DNA of 64,000 nt from Rhynchopus euleeides (GCA_963210315.1 OY723290.1:1116001-1180000), one strand, 5' to 3'. Counted from the stretch's first letter, positions 10,425 through 23,525 are shown. Notes: a model not told the origin generated them from the sequence alone. A program made the numbers and translations.

Positions 10425-12642
10425 GAGACTGAGGGTGGTGTCGGTAGTGTCATGGGCTTTCGCACGCGCACACACGGGCAGAGGGGTCGGGAGTCACCAG
10501 GATCCAATCTGTCACTCTGACACCCACACCTTGGTATGGGGGGGTCGGGCACATCCGGCTGCTGACAATATTCCTCCACCACCGAGCTTCTCGGCACCCT
10601 CTGCCGCCCCCACTGAACAGTGGGCATCCCTTCTGGCAAAGGCATACAAGCCACCCACAGGGAGACGCAGGCAGAGAAAAGCCAGCTGGGCAATGGAGTC
10701 CTGGCCACAGGAGGTGGGCACTTCGGAGAAGGCGTAGAAGGCACAGCCACCGAGAGGCAACATCATCTTCCTAGTCTTGCCCCAAGCAAGGGTAGAGCGT
10801 GTAATAAGCGAAGAAAAGAGTGGAAAACAAACAACAGGAAGCGAGGATGCTGAAAACTATACCGTATAAAGACAATACTCTGCTGTTAAGACCAGGAAGG
10901 AATCAGTGTAGGGTGGGTGATACGAGGGCGCTAACAGAACAAGCTTTTGAGCACCAGGAGAGGAGGAGAAGGGCAAGTGCCAGGGTGCCCCGGCCGTAGC
11001 AACAGCGCTTGCATGAGGGGATGCAGCACACAAGCTGTGGGTTATCGGCACTTGGGAGCGAGGGAGAGATCGGGAGAGCTATGTCTGCGGTTGTTCCGTG
11101 GGGCAGCTATCCCCACTTCCTGCTGAGCGCAGTGTGTGTGGAGGGCGACTGTCAGGACGACACAGAACAGATTCCATTACAGTGGGGGTGATTTGTTGCT
11201 CTGAAGTGCGTAACAAGTGAGGGTGTCCGAACTTCGCGGCGACACATGTGGATACCACAGAACAAAAACCTCCTCATTCGAAACGAATCGTCACTGCGCC
11301 GAAGAGAAAGGGAGGAAGAGACACAGGTGAATACAGGGGGAAAGGGGTGGGGGGGGTGGGAAGTCGACGAAAACGGGAAACATGTGGCGCCTCCGTTCAC
11401 TCGGCGGGGCCATTCACAGCCCCAACCGTACAGACGCAGGCGGATGCAAAAAAATACCTCCGCCATCCAACACCTTTCAGAAGGCCAGAATCCTGACCTC
11501 CCCCACTGAAGCTGCTGTTACGATACATCTCAACACACCAGACAGCCCGACCGGAAGGTGCTATCGGGTGGCAGGGCTCGGGACAGGGTGGCTTATCTAA
11601 AGAAGGGGGGTGGTGCAACAGTCGACCTGGGTCACAGACACAGATAGCGTGTGTTGTGTTTTGTGGGGATCAATTATTGCATGCTAGGGTGGGGTGGGTC
11701 GGGTTGGGGAGCCAACAAAGCAGCCACAAGCAGTTCCCTCAGGGGGGACGCAACGGAGGCACGCTCGACCTCTCCGCCCTTTGTTGACTATGATGAGAAG
11801 GTGATGGTGATGCAAGAAAAGAACTAAATCGGGAATCGTTTAGAGGAACAGGGTGGGTTTGGGTGTAGGGCGTTGGAAGCGTGGTGGTACAGATAACCAC
11901 TACCTTGATGCACCGAAGCACAGGCATCACGACTCTGTTGTCATCGCTGTCATCAAGGCAGCCGAAGCCGGGGGGAATTGAAATAGAAGGAAGCACAGAA
12001 TGACCTCCCTCCACTCGTTATGCGGGTTCTGTCTGAGATCCAGTGATATATCCGGCCTGCTGTGTGAGCCGGGGGGCGGGGGATAACGTTATCCTGTGAC
12101 AGGGGGGTAGGCACAGGAATCATTCACCCATGTCCGTGATTTCGGGAAGTGATTTACGGGCTAGGGTGCATCTGGAATGAAGAAAAACAGCATGTCTCAA
12201 TCCGGGGGGGGGGGTTTGATCGTCGAGAGGGAATGGAATCTCAATCCGGGGGGGGGGGGGGGTGAGGGTAGTGACGGGGAGGGGGAAGGCGATTCTTACA
12301 TCGCAAAAAAAACATATGACGACTTGGTAGAGAACACCCCCTTCCCCTGCCTCCTGAGGCAACATGTGCCCAGGAGGGTATCTTGTGTGCAAGGAAAGGG
12401 ATGGCCCAACACAGGGGGCCGATGTGGTGGTGGGCGTTATAGGTCGGTGGGGCGGGTGGTCTGGGGTGGGAGTTTGGGGGCTTCCGGCGATTTGACCAAA
12501 ACCTGGCAGGCAAGGGGCTGCCGTCAGGTTGTTGGCATTGCGTGGCACTCGCAGAGAGGTTCACCTCACCATGTGAGGCCGCTCTCCGTCACAACTCAAC
12601 TGTGCCAGCATGACATCCGAAGTTGCCGGGCCGGTTGACATA
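10425..12642. other. Gene-poor interval
   Basis: No convincing gene. The open frames are short, antisense to each other and without motifs. Around 11975-12040 a segment resembling 23577-23640 occurs (GAAGGAAGCACA ... TTCTGTCTGAGATCC). At 12205-12230 and 12247-12262 G-tracts flank TTTGATCGTCGAGAGGGAATGG, a dispersed motif also found at 13803 and, inverted, near 63840. Confidence 0.5.
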
Positions 12643-12971
12643 CCGTATACGTAAATATTTTGGAACGTAAATATTATGGAACGTAAATATTATGGAACGT
12701 AAATATTTTGGAACGCTGGTGGGTTGGCGTTCCAGATTTTTTTCGTTCCATAATATTTACAGGGCTTTCTGCGACTCGGGGACTTGGACCAGGTGATCGG
12801 ACGGCATACAGAGTCCCTGACGGGACCTACTCGTGCACTTTTCGCGCGATTCCTGACGCAAGCCGTCCTCACAACCGAGTCCCCAACTGGCCCTGTAAAT
12901 ATTATGGAACGTAAATATTATGGAACGGACCGGCCAAAAATGGGCCCGTTCCATAATATTTACGTATACGG
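12643..12971. mobile_element. MITE with TA target duplication (329 bp)
   Basis: Terminal inverted repeats begin CCGTATACGTAAATATT on the left and are mirrored on the right. TA dinucleotides lie at 12641-12642 and 12972-12973, the target preference of Tc1/mariner-type elements. The left arm carries about four tandem copies of GTAAATATTATGGAAC. A second, inner inverted repeat (CCATAATATTTACAGGG near 12748 and its complement near 12893) suggests a nested or folded-back structure. No coding capacity. Confidence 0.8.
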
Positions 12972-15071
12972 TATTTGTTTTGCCAACCACCGACACTGTG
13001 AGAACTAGGCGATTGCACAGACTTATCCCGATTCCGTTCTGTACATGTGCGACTTGATTCCCACAGGGCTTCTTTGTCAGTCTCTCGGAGAAGGGATGGA
13101 GAGACAGCTGGCTTCTTTTTCACTGTTCTGCGTTTCCAAGCGAATGTCCCACACAGAGGAGTTATTTGAAACCCCTCCACCACCACCGCTCTCTGGCGTT
13201 GCAGGACAGCCAGGGCGGTGGCATGCACAATGTGTTACTTTCAATGCGATTCAGAGCAAAAAAACCCCTGATGCACGTTGTATACGGCAACTGTATTCTC
13301 CAGAACAGCACACCCTTCAGGCATTCATGAGGTGCCTACTCTGACCACAACGATCCTCAGCAGGCACCGGAACGCGCAGTGTGTGAGGGTGGATAGGCAG
13401 TGCGGGCCAGCAACTGCTGCCTGCAGGCAGCAGCCTGGCTGAGACTCGGGCTCCAGTGAAGCTGGATAACCTACTGACTACGACGCTGAGATGTTCGAGA
13501 GAATAAGACAAGGCTGTTGTTTGTGCGCCAAATCCGGGTAGAAGAAAGAGAAAACAGAGAACACAGGCGGTGACACAGACACACACGCGAGGGGTGGAGC
13601 GGGGGCAGGGACATGAATGAGGGAAAGGGGCAGGCGGGGGGGCTTTGTCTCGAGAGAACGGAGATGGGGGAGTGGGGGGGGGGGGGTAGTAGAAAGGTTG
13701 AAGGAAGCACAAGGCTGATCTCCCATAGATCTCACACACAGGTGGGGGGGGTAGTGAAATCGAATTTGAAGGGAGCACAAGAACACAGGTGGGGGGGGGG
13801 GGGGTTTGATCGTCGAGAGGGAATGGAAAAGTAAATCTCCCAGCACCTTCTCGCAATGTTAGTCCTTTTTGTAGTCACTACACCAGATATGTTGTACAAG
13901 GCAGATCAATGCACAACGGGAGGGTGTGTAGCAGTTGTCTCTCAGTGGCTTGGTGGTTGGACCGCAATACACAGGTGGGGGGGGGGGGGTAGTGAAACTA
14001 AAAGGGGGACGTGCGTGTGAACCTGCAGAGAATTCCAAGGCTTCAACCTCACCACCCCCCCTCCCCCTCCCCAGTTCACTCGATTTGCAGGGGTGGGTAT
14101 TGAAATGGAAGTTTCGCTTGGGGGTGGGGGACCCGCGCACAACAAAGTCCCAGGCCCCGGATTTATGACGAAATATTCTAAGTTGATTGGGGCTATGGTA
14201 TGCATTTTTGTGGAATATCACGAGAGGGAGAGGGGGGCTTGGGGGGTGCCTGTGTGACAACTTCCAGATCAGACAGGCCATCATACACGGAGAGGCGTCA
14301 CACACACAACACGACCCGACGAGATGTGATGTGACTGCGCGAAGCCAAAACGCCTTTGCAGTCGCGAGACAACGCAGCGAAAAAGAAGACATCCTCTCTC
14401 GATCTCTCACACATCTAATTGTGTCGCCCATCCGGGGCAAGATAGCGCATAGACTATTCTTGAGAGTTCATTGAGAAGGAACTACATAACCATGCATCTT
14501 TGCGGAACAGTGCCATTTCGCTGTGGGGACACCTTTGTGACCAGAGCACACAGAGAGGTGGGAATTTCAAATTGGGGCGAGTGGACATGGCTGAGAAGCT
14601 TCGGAATTGGGGGAGGGGGGAGCGGTCGGGTCGGGTCGGGTCAGCCATGAGAGAGTATATACCCCAATACCCACCATACCAACCAGACATACCCAACCCT
14701 CACCTCCTCTCTCGGTGGGAGGGGGGTCTGGAGCACAACGTGGAAGGGGGAGGAGGAGGGGGGGGGGGGGGGGTTTCCGGGCAGTTGCATCCCCACTGGA
14801 GTTGATTTGCAAACCACCTCCCCAGCAGTGACACTTCACTACCCCCCCCCCCTCCCGCTACGACAAACGACAATCGCAGCACCTCCCCCCCCCTATTGAG
14901 ACACATTGGATAAGCCCCAACGCACTTCACAGCACCACACTGAAGCCCCCTCCCCCTCCCCTTCCCCCCCCCCCCCACACCCACACCTCTCCCCAGAAGG
15001 CGAGGCTGCAGGGGAGGGCATTGATGCCCTGCAGAGACTGCTGCTGCTGCGGTGGGAAGGTCCAACCCCAC
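12972..15071. other. Gene-poor interval with many G-tracts
   Basis: No supported gene. G runs of 9-16 bases lie near 13675, 13745, 13790, 13978 and 14758. The segment 13795-13895 (TTTGATCGTCGAGAGGGAATG, then TCTCCCAGCACCTTCT and GTAGTCACTAC) is a copy of a dispersed repeat found inverted at 63777-63870 and in part at 33226-33275. Confidence 0.5.
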
Positions 15072-16807
15072 TCACCCAATAGACGTGCTCCGTGGCCTGG
15101 GCGACTGCGGCAGGAAGGACCTCCCCGACCGGAGCGACACCATGGCAAAGGGGTCTGACGGGCGCCTCCCCAAGACCTTCCTCTTGAGGCGTGGGAGCTG
15201 CACGCTGCTGCCCGAGAGTGCACCTGGCAGGGTCCCCAGCTCTGCCGTGCCCTGCAGCGTCCCCTGCAGCTGCGAGCCCAAAGGAGCTGCGGACCCCGCC
15301 TCCACAAGCTCGCTGAGGTGTTGCAACCCCTCGCTCACCGTCTGCAGTCTCAAGGTGAGATGCTCCTCCATCTGCGCCACGCTCGAGACAATGCGGTTTA
15401 AGTCCTCCCGGCAGACCTCGGGGCCCACATAGGGCCCGCCTGTCTCTGTCGAGGCATCGGCGACAGACCGGCAGGGCGACACATGCTCCCACGCGTCGTC
15501 CCACAAATCGCCGCCGTTGGAGGCATGGCCCGCCGCATCGTGCGGGGGTGTTGCAGCTCTGGGCCCCAGCCGGCGCCTGCGGGTGGAGGCGTCAAATGTG
15601 GCGGTGTGGTAGCTCATCCCAACCACGACCTGGGTGTTGCATTCACGCCGCTCCAGCTTGCGCATTGCCTTCGTGGAGAGGGTCATCTGCAGGGCCTCCT
15701 CCGTGGGGCCTGGCTCGTCGTCGCTGTCATGCCTCGAAGCGCACTGCGGCTCCTCGCTGAAGACCAGGCGGCACCCGGGGTATCTCGAGCAGAGCTGCTT
15801 CTTCAGCTTCTCCATGATGCGCGCCCTCTCCACCCAGAAGCTTCGGGGCTGCTCCACGCTCTCCAAAGGGGGCGGCCTCCCGTGCTTCGCAAACAGAGCT
15901 TCCATCTCGTCACGCTCCCTCTGGCAGGTGCAGGGGGCGACCTGCTCGATCCGCTTGATAAGCGACCTCTCCAGCATGACAGGGAACTTCCGCACATACC
16001 GGACAGCCTCAGGCGTGAAGCTGCCGTGCAGCATCCCCGGGGCAGCCGGGTTCGCCTGCTCTGCATCTTCCAGCTCCGCGGGTGTGCTGGTCAGGCTGAA
16101 GGCAAGCTCTGAGTGCGACTCCCCCAGACGCACCTCGGGGGGGAGGTGATTCGTCGTGGTGATCAGGGGGAACCCGTCGGCACACGCCATGAATGCGGTG
16201 CGCGTGTCGGGTATGGCGACGCCCCCTTTGAAGGACACCGGCCCCTCCCGCACCGAGGCGCAGTATTTCGGGTGATCCTCACGCCCGGTGGCACGCTGGT
16301 CGTCCTCACTCTCCTCCAGGTCTGCGCTGGGTGCAACGAACCTGCCACCAATCAGCAGAGGGGCGGTGTCGGCATCGGGCTGTGTGCCGCCCTCCCTGGC
16401 AGGCATGCGGTAGATCGAGGGGCCCGGTGCCTTGCCTGTCTCGGGGAGCCTGGGGGACAGGGTCCTGTCGAGGTCGCAGACGTGTTCGTCGAGGCAGAGT
16501 GTGATGCGCCTGGCGCGCGGGGGTGCAGGAGGCTCGGAGGGGGCAGCATCGGAGGGGGTGCCCGCAAGCCACTTCTTGCGCTTCTCTTTGTGGGTGGCTG
16601 CCTCGACTTCAGCGTCGACGAGCCTGTTGTGGTGGCGCTCCACAAGGCGCAGCACGTCGATCAGCACCGCGGCCTTGAGATCGGGGTGCCCGGCCCTGCA
16701 GAAGTTGCTGCCCGACATGCGGGGGATGTAATGGTACTCATGCTTCAGGACACGCCACACCATGTCAGAGAACTCGGCGCTGTCTTTCGTCACGAGAAAC
16801 CAGTCAT
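15072..16807 (-). CDS. Uncharacterised protein, about 578 codons
   Basis: A single long frame ending in a TAG near 15080. It is Pro/Arg/Glu-rich with no recognised domain, signal peptide or membrane segment. The most structured parts are the start (DDWFLVTKDSAEFSDMVWRV) and a helical middle with CTCQRERDEMEALF and RARIMEKLKKQLC. The 3' part has a possible short coiled coil (EEHLTLRLQTVSEGLQHLSEL). The frame's first Met-type codon is a GTG at 16793, but the frame is sensible up to 16807, directly next to a C14 tract followed by ACACAG. Two readings fit: an intron acceptor at 16808, or a frame break in the C-tract with the true ATG at 16852 (MGQRRQPSTPPP), which needs one extra C or two fewer. 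Probably a host gene. Confidence 0.65.
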
Positions 16808-16813
16808 CTGTGT

Positions 16814-16852
16814 GGGGGGGGGGGGGGTGGATGGTTGCCGTCTCTGCCCCAT
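16814..16852 (-). other. Poly-C tract and candidate start codon of the 15072 gene
   Basis: The plus strand has 14 G at 16814-16827. Read on the minus strand, an ATG at 16852 opens a frame of eight codons into the C-tract. That frame is one base out of step with the long downstream frame, which begins sensibly right after the tract. The tract with ACACAG would also serve as a polypyrimidine tract and 3' splice site, but no GT donor lies between the ATG and the tract. Confidence 0.45.
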
Positions 16853-18428
16853 GGGGGATAGCGGCAGGATGACTGGCAGTTCCCCCGAGTGTAGCAGAGC
16901 AGCCCCTGTGGTGTTCAATTAAGCATTACTACATGGCTACTCCCGCCCCTGTGCTGTTCTCAATCGGGGCACCCGGTGAGAACAGCACACAGGACTCTCT
17001 GTGAAAATGTGCAAATAGAGCAGAAAATCAGCCGGACACCCACGCCTTGTATTCGGCATTCGCCCCCGTGCGTGCGGTTCGCAGTGGTAAAATTTGTCCG
17101 AAGTGTCTCTTTGCCGCTCTCAGCATTTGATGATTTCAGCACCCTGGTACCAGCTGTTTCCGCCGGCCACTCGAAGGTTGCGGTGACATTCCGCACGGCC
17201 TTCCAAGACCACCTAAGTCATCCATCAAGGGCCAAGCTGGGCGAGGTCATAAGAGGTGGAGCCTGCAGCGGACGCAAAAATGCCCCGTGACCAGTGGGAC
17301 AAACCAAGCTCGCCCCGCGCAAGGGGCGAGGATGGTGCGAATTCCTGGACCGATTCCCTGGGAGGAAGCGCACCGTCAGGCGGGAGTCCGAGCGGGATCC
17401 GAGAAGGGGGGAGTCATCCCAGGCAGAACCCATTCGGGGCGAGTGGCACGGGCAGCATAAAGGGCCATGCGGGCTGTTTGACCGAAAGGCGCCTGGGTGC
17501 ATTCCCTGTGGAGAGGGGGTGGCAAGGCGGGGTTTGGCCGACTAGCGACTGCAGAAGAGTATCCTGCGGCAGCAGTGGACTGCGATGACTGGCATGTAGC
17601 ATGACTCAACGGTGGGATCCAAGACAAGATGGTGTCTTCTGTAAACAGGGGCGCTTGACAGAAGCGACAACAGGGGGAAACTGGAAGCGAATTGCAGCCG
17701 CGAGAAGCCCTCGAGAGTATGAACTCGTCATGCTGCAGCCGGTCGCGAGCAGGAGAATGCCTCTCTGCAGTTTCCCAGAGCGCTCAAGATACAGGTCACC
17801 TGTGCTTCGAGACGCGGTCGTGAATTTCCGTCTGAGATTCCTTTGATCGGACCAAAATCGGGTATCCTGAATTGGGCCGTCGGGATCGATAGGCGACAGC
17901 ACTACTTCTCAAGCGATGATAACCTGTCGGATGCAAACTGTCGGATTCAAAACAACATGATCTTCGCTGCTGACAACAGTGTAGTTTGGCGCATTTTCCC
18001 TTTTGTGGGACAAAGGCCAAACAACCTTGAAACAAGACCAAAATATCACATTCTGACAGCCCCACATTCAAACCCAAATGAACACCACGGCATGACCTGT
18101 GCACCCGCAACTTGCACTGACGTGAGAAACACCCTCGTCCGAGGGAAACATCGAAATTTCTGGGAATCAGCTCTCAGAGAATTTCTTTTGGCCTCAGCAC
18201 ACTTGACCCAGTGATTTTCGCTCGCTGTACAATACAACCCTCCCACTCGTGTTGGCATACGATGAAGGTAGAGGTCCTCCAAGACGCGTGAGGACATAGC
18301 ACAGATGATGAGACGCAGGATGAAATCATACGGCCGTGGGTCTCCGTCAGCCAGTCTGCCAGGAGGTGGGTGGGGGGATGGCAGTGAGAGGTTCCCGAGG
18401 GTTGCGTTGGACAAGCTATGCAAAGGTT
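16853..18428. other. Intergenic, no gene seen
   Basis: Only short, overlapping open frames without motifs. Composition is more balanced than in the flanking coding DNA. Confidence 0.4.
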
Positions 18429-18854
18429 GAACCCTGCCCCGCACCCCCACCGAGACGAAGGGTGAAGGGGGGTGCCCAGTGAAGGGCATCCCTCCCCCTG
18501 ATCCCTGATCCCGTCTGCGTCAGCCACTCGCTGGCAGCGAGAGGCGACAGCAGCCCAACCCCAACCAACCCCGGCATCAGCATCGGCGTTGGCGTCTTCA
18601 GCTCCCAACCCCACAGCACCCCCCCCCCCCAACCACACCCAGACCCACCCCGTTCAGCGGCGTCGAAGCCTGCGTCCGCGTCAGCTAAGCTGACCCTTCC
18701 GCGGCTGGTAGACCCCCAAGACCCACCCCGACCTGCCAGGGGGAGCGCTGTACACCCTCAGCTGTGGGCCCCAGCAGGCTCACAGCCGCAGTCCTCCGTC
18801 ATGCACGCACGACGGGGCACAGGCTAGCGCTCCCCCGGCACCCCAGCACCCCAC
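18429..18854. repeat. Segmental duplication, copy 1 (about 425 bp)
   Basis: Nearly identical to 23101-23525 in the same orientation, with a few substitutions (CACCGAGACG here, CATCGAGACG there) and a shorter C-tract in copy 2. No clear inverted ends and no conserved long frame. The last 100 bases (CTCAGCTGTGGGCCCCAGCA ...) occur a third time at about 22985-23085. Confidence 0.85.
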
Positions 18855-19025
18855 CCGCTCGTCACGATCTCTCGGGATGGGGGGTGGGGAGCGTTGCCAA
18901 GTGGTTGCAAATATGGCATACAGCTGTCGGTCGAGCTCGCCCTCGAGCGGCTCCTTCATCCCGTTTGCACGGAGGCAGGCAAGCAACCGTTCCATGTTGC
19001 GCTGCCCACTCTCAGAGAGTGGCAT
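18780..19025 (-). CDS. Possible small ORF (81 aa)
   Basis: ATG-initiated frame; the first 50 residues look protein-like (MPLSESGQRNMERLLACLRA, then a charged helix). The last 25 codons run into the duplicated repeat 18429-18854 and are not credible. It may be one exon of an unrecognised gene or chance. No homologue recognised. Confidence 0.2.
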   Translation of the reverse strand: MPLSESGQRNMERLLACLRANGMKEPLEGELDRQLYAIFATTWQRSPPPIPRDRDERVGCWGAGGALACAPSCVHDGGLRL

Positions 19026-22000
19026 TTCGTTACTGGCACACAGTGTAGCTGGGAATGATGTATGATATGTTGTGATTATAGCTTATGTTCGAAGGCAGAC
19101 GGGTTTCTGTCGCTGTGGCAAGAAGGTTGGGAAACAATGAGGGATAGCTATGAGGGTATGAGGGAACCGAGTGAATCCAAAGGAATTCGGACGTGGAAGT
19201 GCAAGGGTCGTTCCGTGAATCCAAAGGAATTGGGGTGGGGCGTGAGGTGTAGGAAATGGCAGGGACGTTTCTGAAGTGATGTCACGATGCTGGATTCCGA
19301 ACTCCAACAAGATAGAATCCCCAGTCTCACATTTTGGTGGCTATGGCGGAGCATTCCTGTAGGCATGCGAAGCTCCTTGCACCATGGCGGGATAGGGGTT
19401 GTGAAAACATTGAGGAGCTAGGAAGAGCGACGTTGTAGGCGAGGAAAGAAATCATGCTGGCTGGGCAATTGCAAACCTCCCGTGACATCCCTTGGGGGCT
19501 GTCAGGTCCTTCCTCTCTTGCACTTGCACCAAGGAATGCGCTCTCAGGAACGGGGAAGTGAAGGGGGTCGGGCACTCGGCTTGGACAGGCCCGAAGAGGA
19601 ACTGTTGTCCCTGACTGAACCGGGGAGGACGAACTGGTTGCGCAAAGTGACATTCAAGGCCTGTGAGCAGGCGAGATTTAAATTCGACCATGTCGAATCT
19701 GTGTCAACTCGCCCGGCCTGGCTCTCCCGCCTGCCTGATATCCTGCTGAGGGCCTGTCCCCTGTGGGGCATTCCACACGGATTGACGACAGCTGTGTGCA
19801 TGCTGATATGTTCTCCAGGTCTGGGGGGCACCACATGGAACGGAAAATGTGCTGCGCGCAAATCAACGAATTGCCAGCAGGCGTGTGGTCCAGAGACCAC
19901 TCGCCTTTATGGCGGCGGGAGGCAATCAGCGGGACCAAGGGCCCGAAAAGAGGGTGATCTGGACACGCACCAAAGCGGCCTTGGGCTCGCGTCGCAACCA
20001 GCGTGACATAGCTTCGATCGGATCCTTTGCCTCAGAACTGGGAGATGGGGATGACTCGTGGTGGTGGCCGAGGGAGGCAACGGGAGGTGGTCTCAACAAC
20101 ATCTGGAGGTACGAAGGAGGCCCTCTAGGAAGGTAACAATGTCTGATGGCCAATTGGTAACTTGGGAAAAAGCGAGAATTTTGCAGCCCGTTCGCTTGAA
20201 CGCCGAGTCCTGTTCAGCAACAAATGTTCCCGCCTGCAGTGTGCAGTGGGAGAGGACATCCCATCCGGTGAGGGTTGGTTCAGGAAATACGAGGTGCAAC
20301 CATGAGATGAGAAATCTGGATCTGAATTGGAAATCTGTGCGAAATCCACATCCTGTGGATCACCAGGTGGGGAGAGATTCGGTGTGAGGCACTTGGGTTC
20401 GGCCAGGTGGGCAGGGAACTCGGCCAGGGGGGCCGGGGGCCTCAAATCCCTCCCTCTCTCTCGCGTCGCTCTGCTGCTCTCTAGGACAAACAAACCGCGC
20501 ACTGGCCGGGTTGAGCTGCAGGTGACTGGCTTTGTTTGTGCGCACTGTGCAACATACCTGTTTATGGAATAATGTATGTTGCACTGCACGCTGCCAACAG
20601 CCTACTGTTTACTGTCACAAGCAAGATTGGTTGTGACAAAAACAAAAGAACAGGGACCGGGGAGATCTAGAGACATATCAGCGCGTCAGCCTCAAGACCA
20701 CATTTCCTGAGTGAGAGCAGAGGACGCCAATTGCCTGACGCAAACAAGAGGCATCCGATATCACTCAGACACTCGCATGCATGGATTCGGAGACCACTCA
20801 AGAAGAAAGACGCAGGTCAAGCGAGATGGGGGTTGGGATGAGGACTGGAGAGACTCCGACGGGTTCTGCAGGTGGAACTCCAGGCGACTGCAGAGCGAGA
20901 AAGTCGGTAACAGTCCACGGACCGCTCAAACTATGTTCATATTCTTCTCCGTACCCCAGCCCTCCTTATTTTCCTAGAAGGACGTCCCTGCATGAAGAAG
21001 GGTGATGCAGGTTGGCATGCCGAGATGACGAGTGTTGCATCCGGGTAATCGCTTCGTGTGACACTGTTCAGGTCATCTCTAGACGTGTACAGGCCTTGCA
21101 ATGGAACGGAGTCTGGAGGACGTCGACCACGGTACTGGATCGGTTTTTTGAACCTGTCCATCGGTGCACCACCAGGAGGGCTCCTGTGCGATGCACTTGG
21201 GTCATCCAGGTGGGAGGGAGGCCTCAGGACCTGGCCCCCTCTCTCTTCTACGGACAAACAAACCGCGCGCACAAGTGGGACCCCCTTCCGCAACTGCAAC
21301 AGACCAACTCCGGAGAACCATCACAACCATGGCCGTCACATCGATGCAGCCGTCAGGCTGTACACAGGATACAACGAGGGAACCATCAGAACCTCTCCAT
21401 GGAGCATCCCTTCCCACTCCTGATATGTATAAGTGTATGCGTATGGATAAGACCCGTGAAGTAAACCTGGATAGAGAGGGGGGAACCTGTAACCCGTAAC
21501 CCGTGAACCCATTAGCCCGATTAACCCGTAATCCCGGAACCTGTGCCCTGTAACCTGTAACCTAAGCCTTAGGGGGGGGATGACACCGATGAGGGGTAAT
21601 GGTGCGACTATCAGTAGTAAATGATCCCTGGACTTGGAAGTTTGATACCATCATACGAACTGAGCCCCTCACTTGCTTCATTCGCCTGACTTGACCTGAG
21701 CGTAACAAGCGGAGTTTGGCAGCGGATAGTGACGCCTGGCGGACTCGGTCGCCACAAGCCAGCTGAAGATACGACCCTCCACAACCAGGGGACAGGACCG
21801 ACACAGACAGCACAGGGAATAGGAAGCGCCCCGCTGCACGACCCTATGACGATCTGGTCTAAGGAGCACTGCAAGATTCTCAGAAGACGGATATGATCGT
21901 CTCCACCATGCGGCCTCAGGTGAAGGAGAATGGTGTCACATCGCGTGAGAAGGCTGTAGCAGTAAGCTGTGCACAGGCTCAGCCCTTCGCAGACAAGCTG

Positions 22001-22982
22001 GGACTGAAGAACAGTGCTGGTTTCTGCGGAGCCTTCAAAAGCACACGCGCCATATCGGGGGAAACCTGCAGCAAGGGCGGCGGGGGGCGTGGTAGGAAGA
22101 GCGGGAGGAGAACTTCACCTCGTTGCCGAGCTAGGTTCGGCGTGTGTTCCACATGAGAGGGCTGTGATTTCCCCGCTGTAGATTCTCTGAAGAAATCGTA
22201 CTCCTTTCGCTAGACGAGAAACACCCTGCCCAGCAACTGCAAAATAAGCAGACCCGAGCGAGTCAAAGGCTGTGTAAGCCCCTGTGAAGTAGTAGGAAGG
22301 TGATCCTCGTAAAGCTTCAGTCGTACGATTTCCTTCGTTACTTCGGACTTCGCTACGGTTCATCGCTCGTGACGGTAAGAATCGTGACCAACACGAACCG
22401 CACATTGATTCGCCTGACCTGAACTAACGGAGCTTGTCGGTGTTGGAGACACGGACATCGGGCGGTGTTGTCCACGAGTTGGACAAAATCATGTTGTCGG
22501 TCCTGGACTCTTCACAATCCTGGGCCCGAGACAACAGTTGACGTCGAGGGTCGTATCAGCCTACTAGGCGCACAACGAGCTGTGACATCTGTGACTCCTG
22601 TGTGGAAGTCACAGGAACAGTGAGAGGACGGTGAACCCCAGACATCACGACGACACAACAGGCGGTCGAAGTGGAAGGGAAATTGTTTGCACAATGTATG
22701 CAAATTGTGGGAGGACCGCGAGAAGGGAAAGGTGATTGCTCAAGAAACGGGCACAAACTTCGAAACACTCACCAACCAAAACACCGCAACAACCCCACGA
22801 CATAAACCCCGACATTATAACGGCCGGTCGAGGTTAATATTACCCACCGTATGAAGCAACCATGAAACCGGGAACAGGGCACTATGATACAGTAGAAGCT
22901 CCAAACCCTACCTAAGGTAGACAACCCGCACTACGACACCACGGGCCCTGCACGGGCCGATCACAGTTGCCCACCCCACCTC
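19026..22982. other. Gene-poor interval
   Basis: No supported gene in about 4 kb. ACAAACAAACCGCGCACTGG at about 20485 is a dispersed motif (also near 24383 and inverted near 38390; a related piece lies at 21255). A short degenerate array of ACCTGTAACCCGTAACCC occurs at 21487-21570. Confidence 0.4.
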
Positions 22983-23100
22983 TACCTGCCAGGGGAAGAG
23001 CTATACACCCTCAGCTGTGGGCCCCAGCAGGCTCACAGCCGCAGTCCTCCGTCATGCACGCACGACGGGGTACAGGCTAGCACATCAACCCTGGGGTGAG
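22983..23100. repeat. Partial third copy of the segmental duplication
   Basis: About 100 bases from ACCTGCCAGGGG through CACGACGGGG match the 3' ends of both 425-bp copies and directly precede copy 2. It suggests unequal exchange or a tandem array cut short. Confidence 0.8.
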
Positions 23101-23525
23101 GAACCCTGCCCCGCACCCCCATCGAGACGAAGGGTGAAGGGGGGTGTCCAGTGAAGGGCATCCCTCCCCCTGATCCCTGATCCCGTCTGCGTCAGCCACT
23201 CGCTGGCAGCGAGAGGCGACAGCAGCCCAACCCCAACCAACCCCGGCATCAGCATCGGCGTTGGCGTCTTCAGCTCCCAACCCCACAGCACCCCCCCCCA
23301 ACCACACCCAGACCCACCCCGTTCAGCGGCGTCGAAGCCTGCGTCCGCGTCAGCTAAGCTGACCCTTCCGCGGCTGGTAGACCCCCAAGACCCACCTCGA
23401 CCTGCCAGGGGGAGCGCTGTACACCCTCAGCTGTGGGCCCCAGCAGGCTCACAGCCGCAGTCCTCCGTCATGCACGCACGACGGGGTACAGGCTAGCGCT
23501 CCCCCGGCACCCCAGCACCCCACCC
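23101..23525. repeat. Segmental duplication, copy 2 (about 425 bp)
   Basis: Direct repeat of 18429-18854, 4.7 kb away. Together with 22983-23100 it forms a 1.25-copy tandem arrangement. Confidence 0.85.

Noticed and set aside
21487-21570. Telomere-like repeat
   Set aside because: AACCTGTAACCCGTAACCC is irregular and only about 80 bases long, internal to the contig; not a canonical telomere.
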